Notes: generated by a model not told the origin, from the letters alone. Counted from the first letter of the stretch, positions 7,090-15,246 are shown. The stretch: DNA of 22,174 nt from JAGQLF01 sp964437465 (GCA_964437465.1 CAYTGI010000019.1:1-22174), one strand, 5' to 3'. Program-made: numbers and translations.

Positions 7090-8235
7090 TTACGGTCTCC
7101 AATACGGAACATAAGGAGCTGGATCGATCCAAGCATCATTATATTTTAATGAAAAGTGAAGGTGGGTTCCTGTACAAAAACCTGTACATCCCATATACAT
7201 AATATCTTGACCAGCGCTAACTGCTTGGCCTGGAGTAACCCAAATCTGACCATCACCATGGAAATACAATGTTTTTACACCATTACCATGATTTATTCTA
7301 ATCATAAACCCTTCTCCTCCACTTGACCACCCTGCAAATTCAACTGTCCCAGAAGCTGCTGCCCGAATTGGACAACCTCCACCTTTTGTTAAATCTGCTC
7401 CATTGTGCCAGCTTGAGAATCCTCTTGAATATCCATATCCTGCACATCCTGGATTTGATAGTGGATCAATAAACTGAACCCCCGCAAATACCGCATCACT
7501 TGGAGCTGGAATTGGAGCAGGCGGTGGCGGTGGAGTATACCTAATTGTTGGAACCGGTGGAGGCGGTGGTGCAAAAAGACCATCAGGAATTAGTAAAGTT
7601 GACCCGACTGTTAATTCGTAATTTGGCTCTTTAAGATTATTAATCTCTATAACATCAATCTCATTTCCTGCAGTTAAAGCATTCATTAGCGACTGAAATG
7701 AATCGCCTTCCTGCACATCATAAAGTACTCCATTTAATTCAGGTATTCTTATAGTTTTACCAACAGGGGGATTTTCATCATAGAAGTTAAATACATTCCT
7801 ATTTGAAAATTTAATTGAATCAACTGTTACGCTAAAGTTCTCTGAAATGCTTTCAAATGTATCTCCCTCTTTTACTTCATAAGTAAGAATATTAAAGTTA
7901 TTTGTAGTTGTTGCAAGCAATATACTTTGCACACTACCACCCTGTTCAAGAAGATCAATATTCCCAGTAGTTAGAGAGTCAGCTACGATAGTGTTAGTTC
8001 TATTACTATTTTGAATAAATCTTGTACTTATTCCACCAAGAGCTACAAGCACAGTTAAAACAATTACAAATCCATGGATAAATTGTTTATACAAGGAACT
8101 TCTTCCCCAATAAAGTCTGTATGCAAAATGTTTTCTATAGAATTTCCCAAAGCTAGTAAAGAAGTTTGAGAATAAGCCCAACACTCTATTTCTTCTTGGA
8201 CCTACTCTCGTAAATTTTTCTCCAATTTTAGCCAT
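7090..8235 (-). CDS. membrane-anchored LysM / M23 peptidoglycan endopeptidase
   Basis: A 381-residue cell-wall hydrolase. The basic N terminus (1-50) precedes one membrane segment (FIHGFVIVLTVLVALGGI, about 53-70), so the rest faces outside. Two LysM-like repeats follow, about 118-165 (YEVKEGDTFESISENF) and 171-217 (YDVQEGDSFQSLM), for peptidoglycan binding. A proline-rich linker (222-245) leads to a C-terminal M23 (LytM) domain. Zinc ligands fit HNGAD (His277, Asp281) and THLHF (His360), with His326 or His358 as general base. All metal residues are present, so it should be active, cutting peptide cross-links during growth or division. Cys264, Cys288, Cys350 and Cys354 may form disulfides. 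It lies 37 bases after rho and has its own -10 box 6 bases before the ATG. Confidence 0.92.
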   Translation of the reverse strand: MAKIGEKFTRVGPRRNRVLGLFSNFFTSFGKFYRKHFAYRLYWGRSSLYKQFIHGFVIVLTVLVALGGISTRFIQNSNRTNTIVADSLTTGNIDLLEQGGSVQSILLATTTNNFNILTYEVKEGDTFESISENFSVTVDSIKFSNRNVFNFYDENPPVGKTIRIPELNGVLYDVQEGDSFQSLMNALTAGNEIDVIEINNLKEPNYELTVGSTLLIPDGLFAPPPPPVPTIRYTPPPPPAPIPAPSDAVFAGVQFIDPLSNPGCAGYGYSRGFSSWHNGADLTKGGGCPIRAAASGTVEFAGWSSGGEGFMIRINHGNGVKTLYFHGDGQIWVTPGQAVSAGQDIMYMGCTGFCTGTHLHFSLKYNDAWIDPAPYVPYWRP

Positions 8236-8241
8236 TTTACA

Positions 8242-8247
8242 ATTATA
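8242..8247 (-). promoter_or_regulatory. -10 box of a leaderless promoter for the M23 gene
   Basis: A minus-strand TATAAT ends 6 bases before the ATG at 8235. No -35 match is present and the upstream triplet is CGG rather than TGn. It overlaps the small inverted repeat at 8245-8263. Confidence 0.45.
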
Positions 8248-8270
8248 CCGTATCTATCGGTATTTTTTTT
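8245..8270 (+). terminator. terminator-like hairpin pointing against rho
   Basis: ATACCG (8245-8250), a 7-base loop and CGGTAT (8258-8263) run straight into eight T residues on the plus strand. Read this way it is an intrinsic terminator for antisense transcription heading into rho. On the minus strand the hairpin is not followed by T residues. Confidence 0.45.
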
Positions 8271-8272
8271 AA

Positions 8273-9733
8273 CTACATAGCCTCGTGAAGAGTAGCCAAG
8301 AATTCTTCGTTATTCTTAGTTTTCTTCATTCTATCGATTAAAACCTCAGTAGGATTAGAATTTGTCTCATGCTGAAGAGTATCAAGCATTCTAATTACTC
8401 TCCATGTTTGAGCAAGAACCTCTGGAGCAAGTAGTTTATCTTCATTTCTTGTATATGAAGAAGTAACATCAATTGCTGGGAATATTCTCTTTCCTGCAAG
8501 CTTTCGATCTAATTTAACTTCCATGTTTCCAGTTCCTTTGAATTCTTCAAAAATCACTTCATCCATCTTACTTCCTGTATCAACTAGAGCTGTCGCGATA
8601 ATAGTCAAACTTCCTCCATTTTCCATGTTTCTTGCTGCACCAAAAAATCTTTTTGGAGGGTAAATAGCGACAGGATCAAACCCTCCTGAAAGTGTTCTTC
8701 CTGAAGGTGGAGCTGTTAGGTTATATGCTCTAGCAAGTCTAGTAATACTATCCATAAGAATCACAACATCCATTCCATTCTCAACAAGTCTTTTTGCTCT
8801 TTCAACAGCCATTTCAGCAATTTTAGTATGATTTTCAGGTGGTTCATCAAAGTTTGCAGCAATTACCTCACCTTGCACAAACCTCTGAAGGTCAGTTACT
8901 TCTTCTGGTCTCTCACCAACAAGAACTACCATTAAGTGAGCTTCTGGATGGTTTTTTGCAATACCTTCAGCAATACTTTTTAGTAACCAAGTCTTACCTG
9001 CTTTTGGTGGGGCTACAATCATACCTCTCTGCCCTTTTCCAATAGGAGCTAGTAAATCAATCAATCTTGTTGCTAATTGATGTTGATCAGTTTCAAGTTT
9101 AATCTGCTCTTCTGGGTAGATAGGAGTCAGCCTATTAAAAGTTGGCCTAGAAATTGCTTTATCTGGGCTGTCATTATTAATAGCCTCTATTTTTAGTAAT
9201 CCAAGGTATCTTTCACCTTCTTTTGGAGGTCTTGCTTGCCCAGCGATATAATCTCCTTGTCTCAAGTTAAATCTTTTTATCTGAGAACTAGAAACATATA
9301 CATCATTATCTCCAGGAAGCATTGTTAATGATCTTAATACTCCATGAGACTCTTTAATTATCTCTAGAAAACCCTCAGCGAAGATATTACCTCCTCTTTT
9401 TGTTTGCTCAGCTAGGATCTCTAAAATAAGATCTTTTTTCTGAAATTCTGATGGATTAGATATATTTAGTTCTTTAGCTACTTTTCGGAGATCTGCTAAA
9501 GTTTTGGATTCAAGATCTTTCAAACTCGTAGATTGAGCAATAGAATCTTTTGTTTGTAAATTTCTAGTGACAGTATTTGTTGGTTTTGAATCCTCAGCTT
9601 TTTGGGCAGGCTTTTCATCAGTTTTTTTACTTACTACACTACTTTTTCTTGGAATTCTTGAAGAAGTTGTAGTTTTTTTTGTTGTTTTCTTTACAGGCTC
9701 TTTAGCCGTAGTATCATCTTTTTTTAATGCCAT
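8273..9733 (-). CDS. rho: transcription termination factor Rho
   Basis: A hexameric RNA-dependent ATPase that ends transcription at C-rich, unstructured RNA. A basic Lys/Thr/Ser-rich, probably disordered extension (1-70) precedes the Rho N-terminal helical domain (about 70-110) and the cold-shock-like primary RNA site (about 115-190). Walker A is APPKAGKT (241-248) and Walker B VVILMDSITRLARA (323-336). The Q-loop region is SGRTLSGGFDP..YPPKRFFGAARN, the R-loop region is TGSKMDEVIFEEFKGTGNME, and IDVTSSYTRNEDKLL lies near the C-terminal part of the motor. 486 residues against 419 in E. coli; the difference is the N-terminal extension. Ends in TAG. A consensus promoter about 270 bases upstream, with a structured RNA between, may be its leader. 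Confidence 0.97.
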   Translation of the reverse strand: MALKKDDTTAKEPVKKTTKKTTTSSRIPRKSSVVSKKTDEKPAQKAEDSKPTNTVTRNLQTKDSIAQSTSLKDLESKTLADLRKVAKELNISNPSEFQKKDLILEILAEQTKRGGNIFAEGFLEIIKESHGVLRSLTMLPGDNDVYVSSSQIKRFNLRQGDYIAGQARPPKEGERYLGLLKIEAINNDSPDKAISRPTFNRLTPIYPEEQIKLETDQHQLATRLIDLLAPIGKGQRGMIVAPPKAGKTWLLKSIAEGIAKNHPEAHLMVVLVGERPEEVTDLQRFVQGEVIAANFDEPPENHTKIAEMAVERAKRLVENGMDVVILMDSITRLARAYNLTAPPSGRTLSGGFDPVAIYPPKRFFGAARNMENGGSLTIIATALVDTGSKMDEVIFEEFKGTGNMEVKLDRKLAGKRIFPAIDVTSSYTRNEDKLLAPEVLAQTWRVIRMLDTLQHETNSNPTEVLIDRMKKTKNNEEFLATLHEAM

Positions 9734-9881
9734 AAGACAATCTTTTGTTATATATAATTTAAAAATAAATAAATAGTGAATTCATTTAGAAAGAAAGTTA
9801 ATTTCCGCAGGAACAGCTTAGAAAAAAATTAAAAATAAGTTAAACGGAATTTTCATATTTTGTAGTTACAGAGAATTTATC
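9734..9881 (-). other. AT-rich stretch between the structured RNA and rho
   Basis: No open frame of note and no Shine-Dalgarno sequence before rho. The tract is about four-fifths A+T, with a single GC-richer patch (around CTGTTCCTGCGG on the minus strand). If rho is transcribed from the promoter at 10000-10027, this is the proximal part of a 5' leader of about 260 bases. Confidence 0.4.
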
Positions 9882-9992
9882 AGAAAAAGAGGATAGTTAC
9901 AAGCTATTCCGAGAGTCCAGTAAGTTCAATCCCTGGAATGGAACTGATGTACGCGAACCAGACTCTGGGAATAATTTGTAACTTTTAAATGT
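9882..9992 (-). ncRNA. structured RNA candidate (small RNA or rho leader element), class unassigned
   Basis: Three nested stems are visible. 9895-9902 pairs with 9976-9983 (8 bp, AGTTACAA/TTGTAACT). After a 3x3 internal loop, 9906-9917 pairs with 9961-9972 (5 bp, one G-G mismatch, 6 bp). An apical hairpin pairs AGTTC (9923-9927) with GAACT (9941-9945). A consensus minus-strand promoter at 10000-10027 places the start about 8 bases before the first stem, and the minus strand reads CTCTTTTT about 6 bases after the last stem. The element is much richer in G+C than its flanks. It lacks the GGAA-loop signature of SRP RNA and I match it to no riboswitch I know. It could be a free RNA of about 100 bases or a leader element of rho. 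Confidence 0.5.
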
Positions 9993-9999
9993 ACATAAC

Positions 10000-10027
10000 A
10001 TTATATCCTATATTCATAGAATTGCAA
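10000..10027 (-). promoter_or_regulatory. promoter for the structured RNA and/or rho
   Basis: On the minus strand, TTGCAA (10022-10027, 4 of 6 match to TTGACA), a 16-base spacer and a perfect TATAAT (10000-10005). The predicted start is about 9992. The remaining 10028-10163 has another isolated TATAAT (near 10071-10076) and GTTAC/GTAAC repeats but no gene. Confidence 0.6.
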
Positions 10028-10163
10028 GTCCTATAATAATAAATCTAGGTTAAAGTGGCTACTCTTGCACATTATAGGTAGTAGATAAAAACCAAAGCTA
10101 TACTTAGAGTGTAGATTCTATTTGCGTAACAATTGTGGAAGAATGTTACTAACTTTTGTGTAA

Positions 10164-11513
10164 CTATTGGATAACTTTATTCAATTCTGAGATATTCTTA
10201 ACAGAAAGAAATCGCTTATGTTTATAATCTGGGCCTACAATAGTGCTTTTAGGGAATAATCTGGCGACCTCTTTAATATACTGATTAAGGCTTTTAGGAA
10301 CATGTACCCTACCGTTTAAAGTTACCTCACCCATAAAAATTAGATTCTGATCTAGCTCTTTTGATTTAGAAGAAGAGATTAATGCTGCTAATATCCCTAG
10401 ATCAGCATAAGAATAGTTTTTAATTGAATAACCTCCTGAAGTTTTTACGTAGATATCACGATCAATAGTTTTTGTACTTTTTAATTGATCAGCTATCGCA
10501 GAAAGTACTTGTAGTTTTGACATTGAGAGTCCTTCGGCTACTCTTTTAGGGTATGGATATACTGATTTACTAGAAAGTACCTGAATGTCTAAAATAAGAG
10601 GTCTAGAGCCTTCTACAATCAGTGTTTTAGCAACACCTTGTTCCTTATCTAGGGAAGATGAGCTGAAAAGTGAGTTGTCTTTAGTTAAATCATTTAAGCC
10701 GTTTTCCCCCATTACAAATATTCCTACCTCTCCAGTAGATCCAAACCTATTTTTTGCACTTCTCAATACTCTAAACTCACCTTCTTTCTCACCCTCAAAT
10801 TGCAGAACACAATCTACTAAATGCTCTAAAACCTTAGGCCCAGCAATTCGACCATCCTTATTTATATGACCAACTACAACAAGAATAAAACCTTCAGATT
10901 TCGCTTTATAAATAAGGTTTGAAGAAGTTGCCCTTACTTGAGCTAAACCTCCAGGAAGCCCCGTTACATTATCATCAAAAATTGTTTGAATTGAATCAAT
11001 TATTACTATTCTTGGCTTTTCATTAGAAATTGCATTTGAGATATGAGTAATATTTCCACTTCCTAAAAAAGAAATATTTTCTACACGTTCTTTCTTTCCA
11101 AATAATCTTTCTCCTCTAAGTGCTACTTGCTTAGCCGACTCCTCGCCTGATACGTAAAGTATACGATTATCTTTAGCTAAATTAGCAGCAGTTTGTAGTA
11201 ATAGTGTAGATTTTCCAATTCCTGGATCGCCTGAGATCAGCAAAGCTTCATCTTCAACTAATCCACCTCCTAGAACTCTATTAAACTCATAAAAACCAGT
11301 ATCTATCCTTTCAATTTTTTCAGTCCCAATATCTGAAAGCTTCACTAAATCAATATTAGAACTTGAAACCTCTGAGAATATTTCTGAAGAAGTTTTAATT
11401 ATCTCTTTTTCAACAAACGTATTCCATTCTCCGCAAGAAGCACATTTTCCTGTCCATTTGGGTTCTGAATGCCCGCAGTTTTCACAGATGAATTGAGATT
11501 TGGATTTAGCCAT
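10164..11513 (-). CDS. radA: DNA repair protein RadA (Sms)
   Basis: A RecA-like, DnaB-type helicase that extends branches during homologous recombination. I take the start as the ATG giving MAKSKSQF (11513), 5 codons inside the longest frame. It matches the family start and has a TGA-TAAAAT -10 box 5 bases upstream. In that numbering (449 residues): a C4 zinc finger (CENCGH...CASCGEW, about 10-30), Walker A GDPGIGKST (95-103), ESAKQ after YVSGE, Walker B RIVIIDSIQ, and the RadA-specific KNRFG (254-258). A Lon-type P domain near the C terminus includes GGYSIKNYSYADLGILAALISS and GEVTLNGRV. Length is typical. It follows clpC after a terminator-like palindrome, so it seems to have its own promoter. 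Confidence 0.95.
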   Translation of the reverse strand: MAKSKSQFICENCGHSEPKWTGKCASCGEWNTFVEKEIIKTSSEIFSEVSSSNIDLVKLSDIGTEKIERIDTGFYEFNRVLGGGLVEDEALLISGDPGIGKSTLLLQTAANLAKDNRILYVSGEESAKQVALRGERLFGKKERVENISFLGSGNITHISNAISNEKPRIVIIDSIQTIFDDNVTGLPGGLAQVRATSSNLIYKAKSEGFILVVVGHINKDGRIAGPKVLEHLVDCVLQFEGEKEGEFRVLRSAKNRFGSTGEVGIFVMGENGLNDLTKDNSLFSSSSLDKEQGVAKTLIVEGSRPLILDIQVLSSKSVYPYPKRVAEGLSMSKLQVLSAIADQLKSTKTIDRDIYVKTSGGYSIKNYSYADLGILAALISSSKSKELDQNLIFMGEVTLNGRVHVPKSLNQYIKEVARLFPKSTIVGPDYKHKRFLSVKNISELNKVIQ

Positions 11514-11518
11514 GATTG

Positions 11519-11527
11519 ATTTTATCA
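11519..11527 (-). promoter_or_regulatory. extended -10 box of a leaderless radA promoter
   Basis: The minus strand reads TGA-TAAAAT, ending 5 bases before the ATG at 11513. This supports that ATG over the upstream one at 11528, which lies outside the predicted transcript. Confidence 0.5.
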
Positions 11528-11530
11528 CTG

Positions 11531-11570
11531 AAAGAGGAAAGGTACCTAAGTACTTATGTACTTAAGTACC
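11531..11570 (-). terminator. GTAC-rich palindromic terminator after clpC
   Basis: Two 13-base arms (11541-11553 and 11558-11570) around TTAT differ at one position. In minus-strand RNA that position is a G-U pair, so the stem is unbroken in the clpC direction. It is followed by the minus-strand tract TTTCCTCTTT. A second perfect palindrome, GTACCTAGGTAC (11566-11577), overlaps one arm and offers an alternative hairpin. Confidence 0.7.
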
Positions 11571-11579
11571 TAGGTACTA

Positions 11580-14078
11580 TTATGGCTTCTTAAACACAAC
11601 TTCTTTCTTATCCATCTCAGCTCTAATCTTAACCATATCCTTTCTTTTAGCTGGAATATCGTTTTCAAGTAAGTATGTTGCCACCCCATTCTCTAAAACT
11701 TCCTGTACTTTTCTTCTGATATTCCGACCTCCAAATTCCTTACTGTATCCTTCTTCGTTAATATAATCTACTACTTCATCACTTACCTCGAGTACGATCT
11801 CTTTATTCAAAAGATTTATTATTAAATCATTAACCTGGTTTCTAGTAATTGTGAGTGTATCTTTTTTATTTAAACCTCTAAATACATCAATTAAATCAAT
11901 CCTATTCATAAATTCTGGCCTTAAGGTTTTTCTCAGGATATCAGTAATCTTCTCTTTCATATCTTTAAAAGCTATATCCATTTCTGGTTTTTCAGCTTTC
12001 TCAATATAAACGTCAAATCCAAGCTTGTTGTCTGTAGATACATCCTCAGCACCAATATTTGAGGTCATTATTACAATTGTATTACTGAAACTAACTTTAT
12101 TTCCTTTAGCATCTGTTATGTGACCTTCATCTAATATTTGTAAAAGAATATTTAATGTATCTGGATGAGCTTTTTCAATCTCATCGAATAGAACAACACT
12201 ATATGGTTTTCTTTTAACATGTTTTGTAAGCTGACCTCCTTCTTGAAAACCAATATAACCTGGAGGTGAACCTATTAGCTTAGATACACTATGCATCTCC
12301 ATTAACTCACTCATATCTATTTGGAATATTAAATCTTCAGACCCAAATAATTCTTTTGCTAATACTTTTGCAAGCTCTGTTTTACCAACCCCAGTAGGAC
12401 CTAAGAATAGGAATGATCCTAAAGGTCTCTTGGATTCAGTTAATCCTAAATGAGATCTTTGAATAGCCATTGCAACATTATCTACAACATGATCCTGCCC
12501 AATTATTCTATCTTTTAATTTCTCAGCCAGATCTTTAAGTTTCTTATTAGAAATATCATTTGCTGCAATTGGAATCTTAGTCCAATCAACAACAATTTGT
12601 TTAATTAAATCTTCTGTTACAGTTTTTTGATATTTTTTCTTAACTGCCTTTTTACCCTCAACAACTTCTTCTATTTCGTCAATTAATTTTTCCTCCTTCT
12701 TTTTAAACTCTAAAGCCTTATCCATATTTTTAGCTTTTACAGCCTTCTCTTTTTTCTCCTGGAGATCAATTAGATTTTTTCCTAACTCTGAAAGCTCAGG
12801 TTCAATTGCAATTTCCCTACCAATTTTTACGCTAGCACTTGCCTCATCAATTAGATCAATTGCTTTATCTGGAAGATACCTGTCTTTAATGAACTTATTT
12901 GAAAGCTCTACTGCAGTTTTAACTGCTTCGTTTTGGATCTTAACTTTATGGTAATCTTCAAATTCTTTTTTCATATTTAAAAGAACTTTTTCACTACTAG
13001 CGACATCAAGCTCATCCACCCTAATCGGTTGGAATCTTCTAGTTAATGCAGAATCCTCCTCAAAATATTTCATATATTCATCAGAAGTTGTTGCTCCAAT
13101 AACTGTTAAGTCTGAACTAGTTAGGTATGGTTTTAGAATATTGGCTATATCCATAGTATCTTTTCCACCAACAGATCCTGCACCGATAATATTATGAATC
13201 TCATCAAAGAATAGAATTACATTCCCATCTTCAATTGATCTATTTATTAGATAAGTTATTCTTTCTTCAACATCTCCCCTTAGTTTTGCACCAGCAACTA
13301 TTGAAGCCACGTCAACATTCATTACAGTCTTTTGCATTAAAGAGGCAGGAACATCCCTCTCGGTAATTTTATTGACAAAACCTTCTACAATTGCGGTTTT
13401 ACCCACACCTGCATCTCCTACAAGAATTGGATTGTTTTTAGTTTTCCTAGAGAGGATATGAATTAATCTTTGAACTTCTTTTTCTCTACCTGTTATATTT
13501 GGGAACTTGCCTTCTTCTGAAAGCTTATTCATATCTCTTACAAAAAATGGAAGTTCATCAGCAGTAAGTGAAGGATCAGAATCTTCCCCATCTCCAGATT
13601 CAAGCATTGAATAGTTTCCTAAAGACTGAATTGCTCGCTTAAGCGAAGGATAATTAATTCCAACTTTCTTCATATCTTCAACAAACTTGAGGTTTTTCAT
13701 TCTGAACATTGCCAGAAATAGATGCTCGGTTCCTACAAATACTTGAGCTAAGTCTGAAGAAACTAAATAACTTTCATTTATCAATTCTTTTATCTGTTCT
13801 GAAAAGGATGGCCTAACTCCTTTTTGCATATCTTTTATTGAGTCTAGTTTTGCCAGCTCAACCCTAATTCTATTTATTGTTGTACTCTCATCAATACCCA
13901 ATTTCTTAATAATATCCTCAACAATTCCCTTTCTATTTTCAAGAAGTGCTAGAAATATATGAATTACTAAAAATTCTGAATGCATGTAACTTTTAGCAAT
14001 AGAATATCCTTGATTTATTGTTTTTCTAGCGTTATCAGTAAGACGTTCAAAACCTAATGCTTCGGTATTATTATCCAT
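11580..14078 (-). CDS. clpC: ClpC-type AAA+ unfoldase
   Basis: An 832-residue Hsp100 unfoldase that feeds proteins to ClpP. Twin Clp N repeats span about 1-155. The first AAA+ module has Walker A GDAGVGKT (221-228), Walker B VILFFDEIH (287-295) and the ALTRRFQPI arginine region. A short middle domain carries a UVR-like helix pair (about 433-470), typical of ClpC rather than the long ClpB middle domain. The second AAA+ module has GPTGVGKT (560-567), VVLFDEIEKAHPD (628-640), SPPGYIGFQEGG pore loop and a D2-small domain (RPEFMNRID). LGF at 686-688, after TSNIGAEDVS, is the ClpP-docking tripeptide, so ClpP partnership is expected. A good promoter overlapped by a CIRCE-like site lies 32-72 bases upstream, suggesting HrcA heat-shock control. 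Confidence 0.95.
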   Translation of the reverse strand: MDNNTEALGFERLTDNARKTINQGYSIAKSYMHSEFLVIHIFLALLENRKGIVEDIIKKLGIDESTTINRIRVELAKLDSIKDMQKGVRPSFSEQIKELINESYLVSSDLAQVFVGTEHLFLAMFRMKNLKFVEDMKKVGINYPSLKRAIQSLGNYSMLESGDGEDSDPSLTADELPFFVRDMNKLSEEGKFPNITGREKEVQRLIHILSRKTKNNPILVGDAGVGKTAIVEGFVNKITERDVPASLMQKTVMNVDVASIVAGAKLRGDVEERITYLINRSIEDGNVILFFDEIHNIIGAGSVGGKDTMDIANILKPYLTSSDLTVIGATTSDEYMKYFEEDSALTRRFQPIRVDELDVASSEKVLLNMKKEFEDYHKVKIQNEAVKTAVELSNKFIKDRYLPDKAIDLIDEASASVKIGREIAIEPELSELGKNLIDLQEKKEKAVKAKNMDKALEFKKKEEKLIDEIEEVVEGKKAVKKKYQKTVTEDLIKQIVVDWTKIPIAANDISNKKLKDLAEKLKDRIIGQDHVVDNVAMAIQRSHLGLTESKRPLGSFLFLGPTGVGKTELAKVLAKELFGSEDLIFQIDMSELMEMHSVSKLIGSPPGYIGFQEGGQLTKHVKRKPYSVVLFDEIEKAHPDTLNILLQILDEGHITDAKGNKVSFSNTIVIMTSNIGAEDVSTDNKLGFDVYIEKAEKPEMDIAFKDMKEKITDILRKTLRPEFMNRIDLIDVFRGLNKKDTLTITRNQVNDLIINLLNKEIVLEVSDEVVDYINEEGYSKEFGGRNIRRKVQEVLENGVATYLLENDIPAKRKDMVKIRAEMDKKEVVFKKP

Positions 14079-14109
14079 ATTTCGTGAAGTTTAATTTAAG
14101 ATACTTAAA

Positions 14110-14138
14110 ATTATATCAGAGGATTAGCAGAGAGACAA
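14110..14138 (-). promoter_or_regulatory. sigma70-type promoter of clpC
   Basis: TTGTCT (14133-14138), 17 bases, TATAAT (14110-14115) on the minus strand. The predicted start near 14103 gives a leader of about 25 bases without a Shine-Dalgarno sequence. Confidence 0.75.
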
Positions 14139-14150
14139 TCCGAGTGCTAG
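14124..14150. promoter_or_regulatory. CIRCE-like HrcA operator over the clpC -35 box
   Basis: Plus strand TTAGCAGAG, nine bases, GAGTGCTAG. The CIRCE consensus is TTAGCACTC-N9-GAGTGCTAA. One half matches 8 of 9, the other 6 of 9, and the spacer is exactly nine bases. The -35 hexamer lies inside the spacer, the right position for repression by HrcA. hrcA itself is not in the window. Confidence 0.65.
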
Positions 14151-14164
14151 AACGAGATGGCTTT

Positions 14165-14635
14165 TTAACTTAAATCTTTTATGAATTGCAATACCTCTTC
14201 GGCATGACCTACTGGCTTAACTGTCTCCCAGACTTTAACAATCTCTCCATTTTTATTCGCTATAAAAGTAGCTCTTTGAGTCCCCATATACTTCTTTCCG
14301 TACATACTCTTCTCTACCCAAACTCCAAATGCTTTATTAAGCTCTAGATCTTCATCGGCTAATAAATCGAAGTTTAGTGAGTTTTTATCTATAAATTTTA
14401 CATGTGAATCAGCAGAATCCTTACTAATCCCGATAACTCTTGCTCCCAATTTCTTTAATTCGTCATCGTTATCTCTAAAGGAACACGCTTCTTTTGTACA
14501 CCCAGAAGTATTATCCTTAGGATAAAAATAAATTACCAAGTATTCGTCATTTAAATAGTCAGAAAGTCTTACCCCTTCACCTTTTTGGTTCTTAACACTA
14601 ATATCTTTTGGAATTAAATCGCCTACCTGTATCAT
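14165..14635 (-). CDS. bcp: thiol peroxidase, PrxQ/BCP peroxiredoxin
   Basis: Reduces hydrogen peroxide and organic peroxides, with electrons from thioredoxin. A 156-residue thioredoxin-fold protein with IYFYPKDNTSGCTKEACSF: peroxidatic Cys46 and resolving Cys51 five residues later, the atypical 2-Cys pattern of the PrxQ/BCP class. The Thr of the catalytic triad region (Thr43) is present, and the Arg near residue 120 (QRATF) fits the active-site Arg. Length is normal. It follows the HAD hydrolase by 20 bases and probably shares its transcript. No Shine-Dalgarno sequence. Cytosolic. Confidence 0.93.
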   Translation of the reverse strand: MIQVGDLIPKDISVKNQKGEGVRLSDYLNDEYLVIYFYPKDNTSGCTKEACSFRDNDDELKKLGARVIGISKDSADSHVKFIDKNSLNFDLLADEDLELNKAFGVWVEKSMYGKKYMGTQRATFIANKNGEIVKVWETVKPVGHAEEVLQFIKDLS

Positions 14636-14655
14636 TTTGAAAGAATTAAAAAATA

Positions 14656-15240
14656 TTACTGAACAATGTTCATATAGAAATAATCAATTCCAAAAGCATT
14701 AGCCACTTCTTTATCTGAAGAAGAATCTCCTACCATAATATAATCGCTTTTATCTTTATCTGGATCGTAAATTATTTCAAACCCACTTGGATCAGGCTTT
14801 ATATAAGGAACATCGTCTCTACTTATAATCTTTTCAAATAAACTGTTAATTTCAAGTTCTCTTAAAAATTTCTTGAGCAACTCCTTAGAATTTGAACTGT
14901 AAATATGCTTCTCCCTTGAATCACCTCTTATATAATCTACTAGTATCTCATTAACTATCAAGCCTTCAGCATTTTCCATTTCATATTCTGAACTAACCTC
15001 ATTAAGCTTAACTCTCATTTCTTCTCCGTATTTTTTAATCATCTCATTCGTTATTGGAAAGACATTTTCACCATATGAATAAGGAAAATCTGGCTCAAAC
15101 TGCCTAAAAACCTCTACTATTTTTGAATGCCATCCTGCCCATTCTATTATTATTTTTGCAATAGTTTGATCAAAGTCAAAAACTAAAACAGATTTTTGCT
15201 CTGCAGCTCTTTTTAATCCTCTAATATCAATATGGTTCAT
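14656..15240 (-). CDS. HAD-superfamily hydrolase
   Basis: A 194-residue haloacid-dehalogenase-fold phosphatase. Motif I is VFDFDQT (nucleophile Asp22, acid/base Asp24), motif II YSSNSKE (Ser115/116), motif III Lys148 in YIKPDP, motif IV VGDSSSDKE (Asp172, Asp176). A helical cap lies between motifs I and II (about 30-105), so it is of the C1-cap, phosphoglycolate-phosphatase/beta-phosphoglucomutase-like kind. It should act on a small phosphorylated metabolite that the sequence does not identify. Residues 1-16 are extra before motif I. It sits after the S1 terminator with an extended -10 box 6 bases before the ATG, and probably leads a two-gene transcript with the peroxiredoxin. Confidence 0.85.
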   Translation of the reverse strand: MNHIDIRGLKRAAEQKSVLVFDFDQTIAKIIIEWAGWHSKIVEVFRQFEPDFPYSYGENVFPITNEMIKKYGEEMRVKLNEVSSEYEMENAEGLIVNEILVDYIRGDSREKHIYSSNSKELLKKFLRELEINSLFEKIISRDDVPYIKPDPSGFEIIYDPDKDKSDYIMVGDSSSDKEVANAFGIDYFYMNIVQ

Positions 15241-15246
15241 ATAAAT

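Noticed and set aside
9920..9945. GTTCAATCCC on the plus strand as a tRNA T arm
   Set aside because: The flanking bases do not pair as a 5-bp T stem and no acceptor, D or anticodon arm can be built.
9895..9983. Folded RNA as the bacterial SRP (4.5S) RNA
   Set aside because: The size fits, but the apical part lacks the GGAA-type tetraloop and the conserved CAGG...AGCAG internal loop on either strand.
11514..11528. Upstream ATG at 11528 as the radA start
   Set aside because: It adds MIKSI before the family-typical MAK start and lies within or upstream of the TGA-TAAAAT promoter box.
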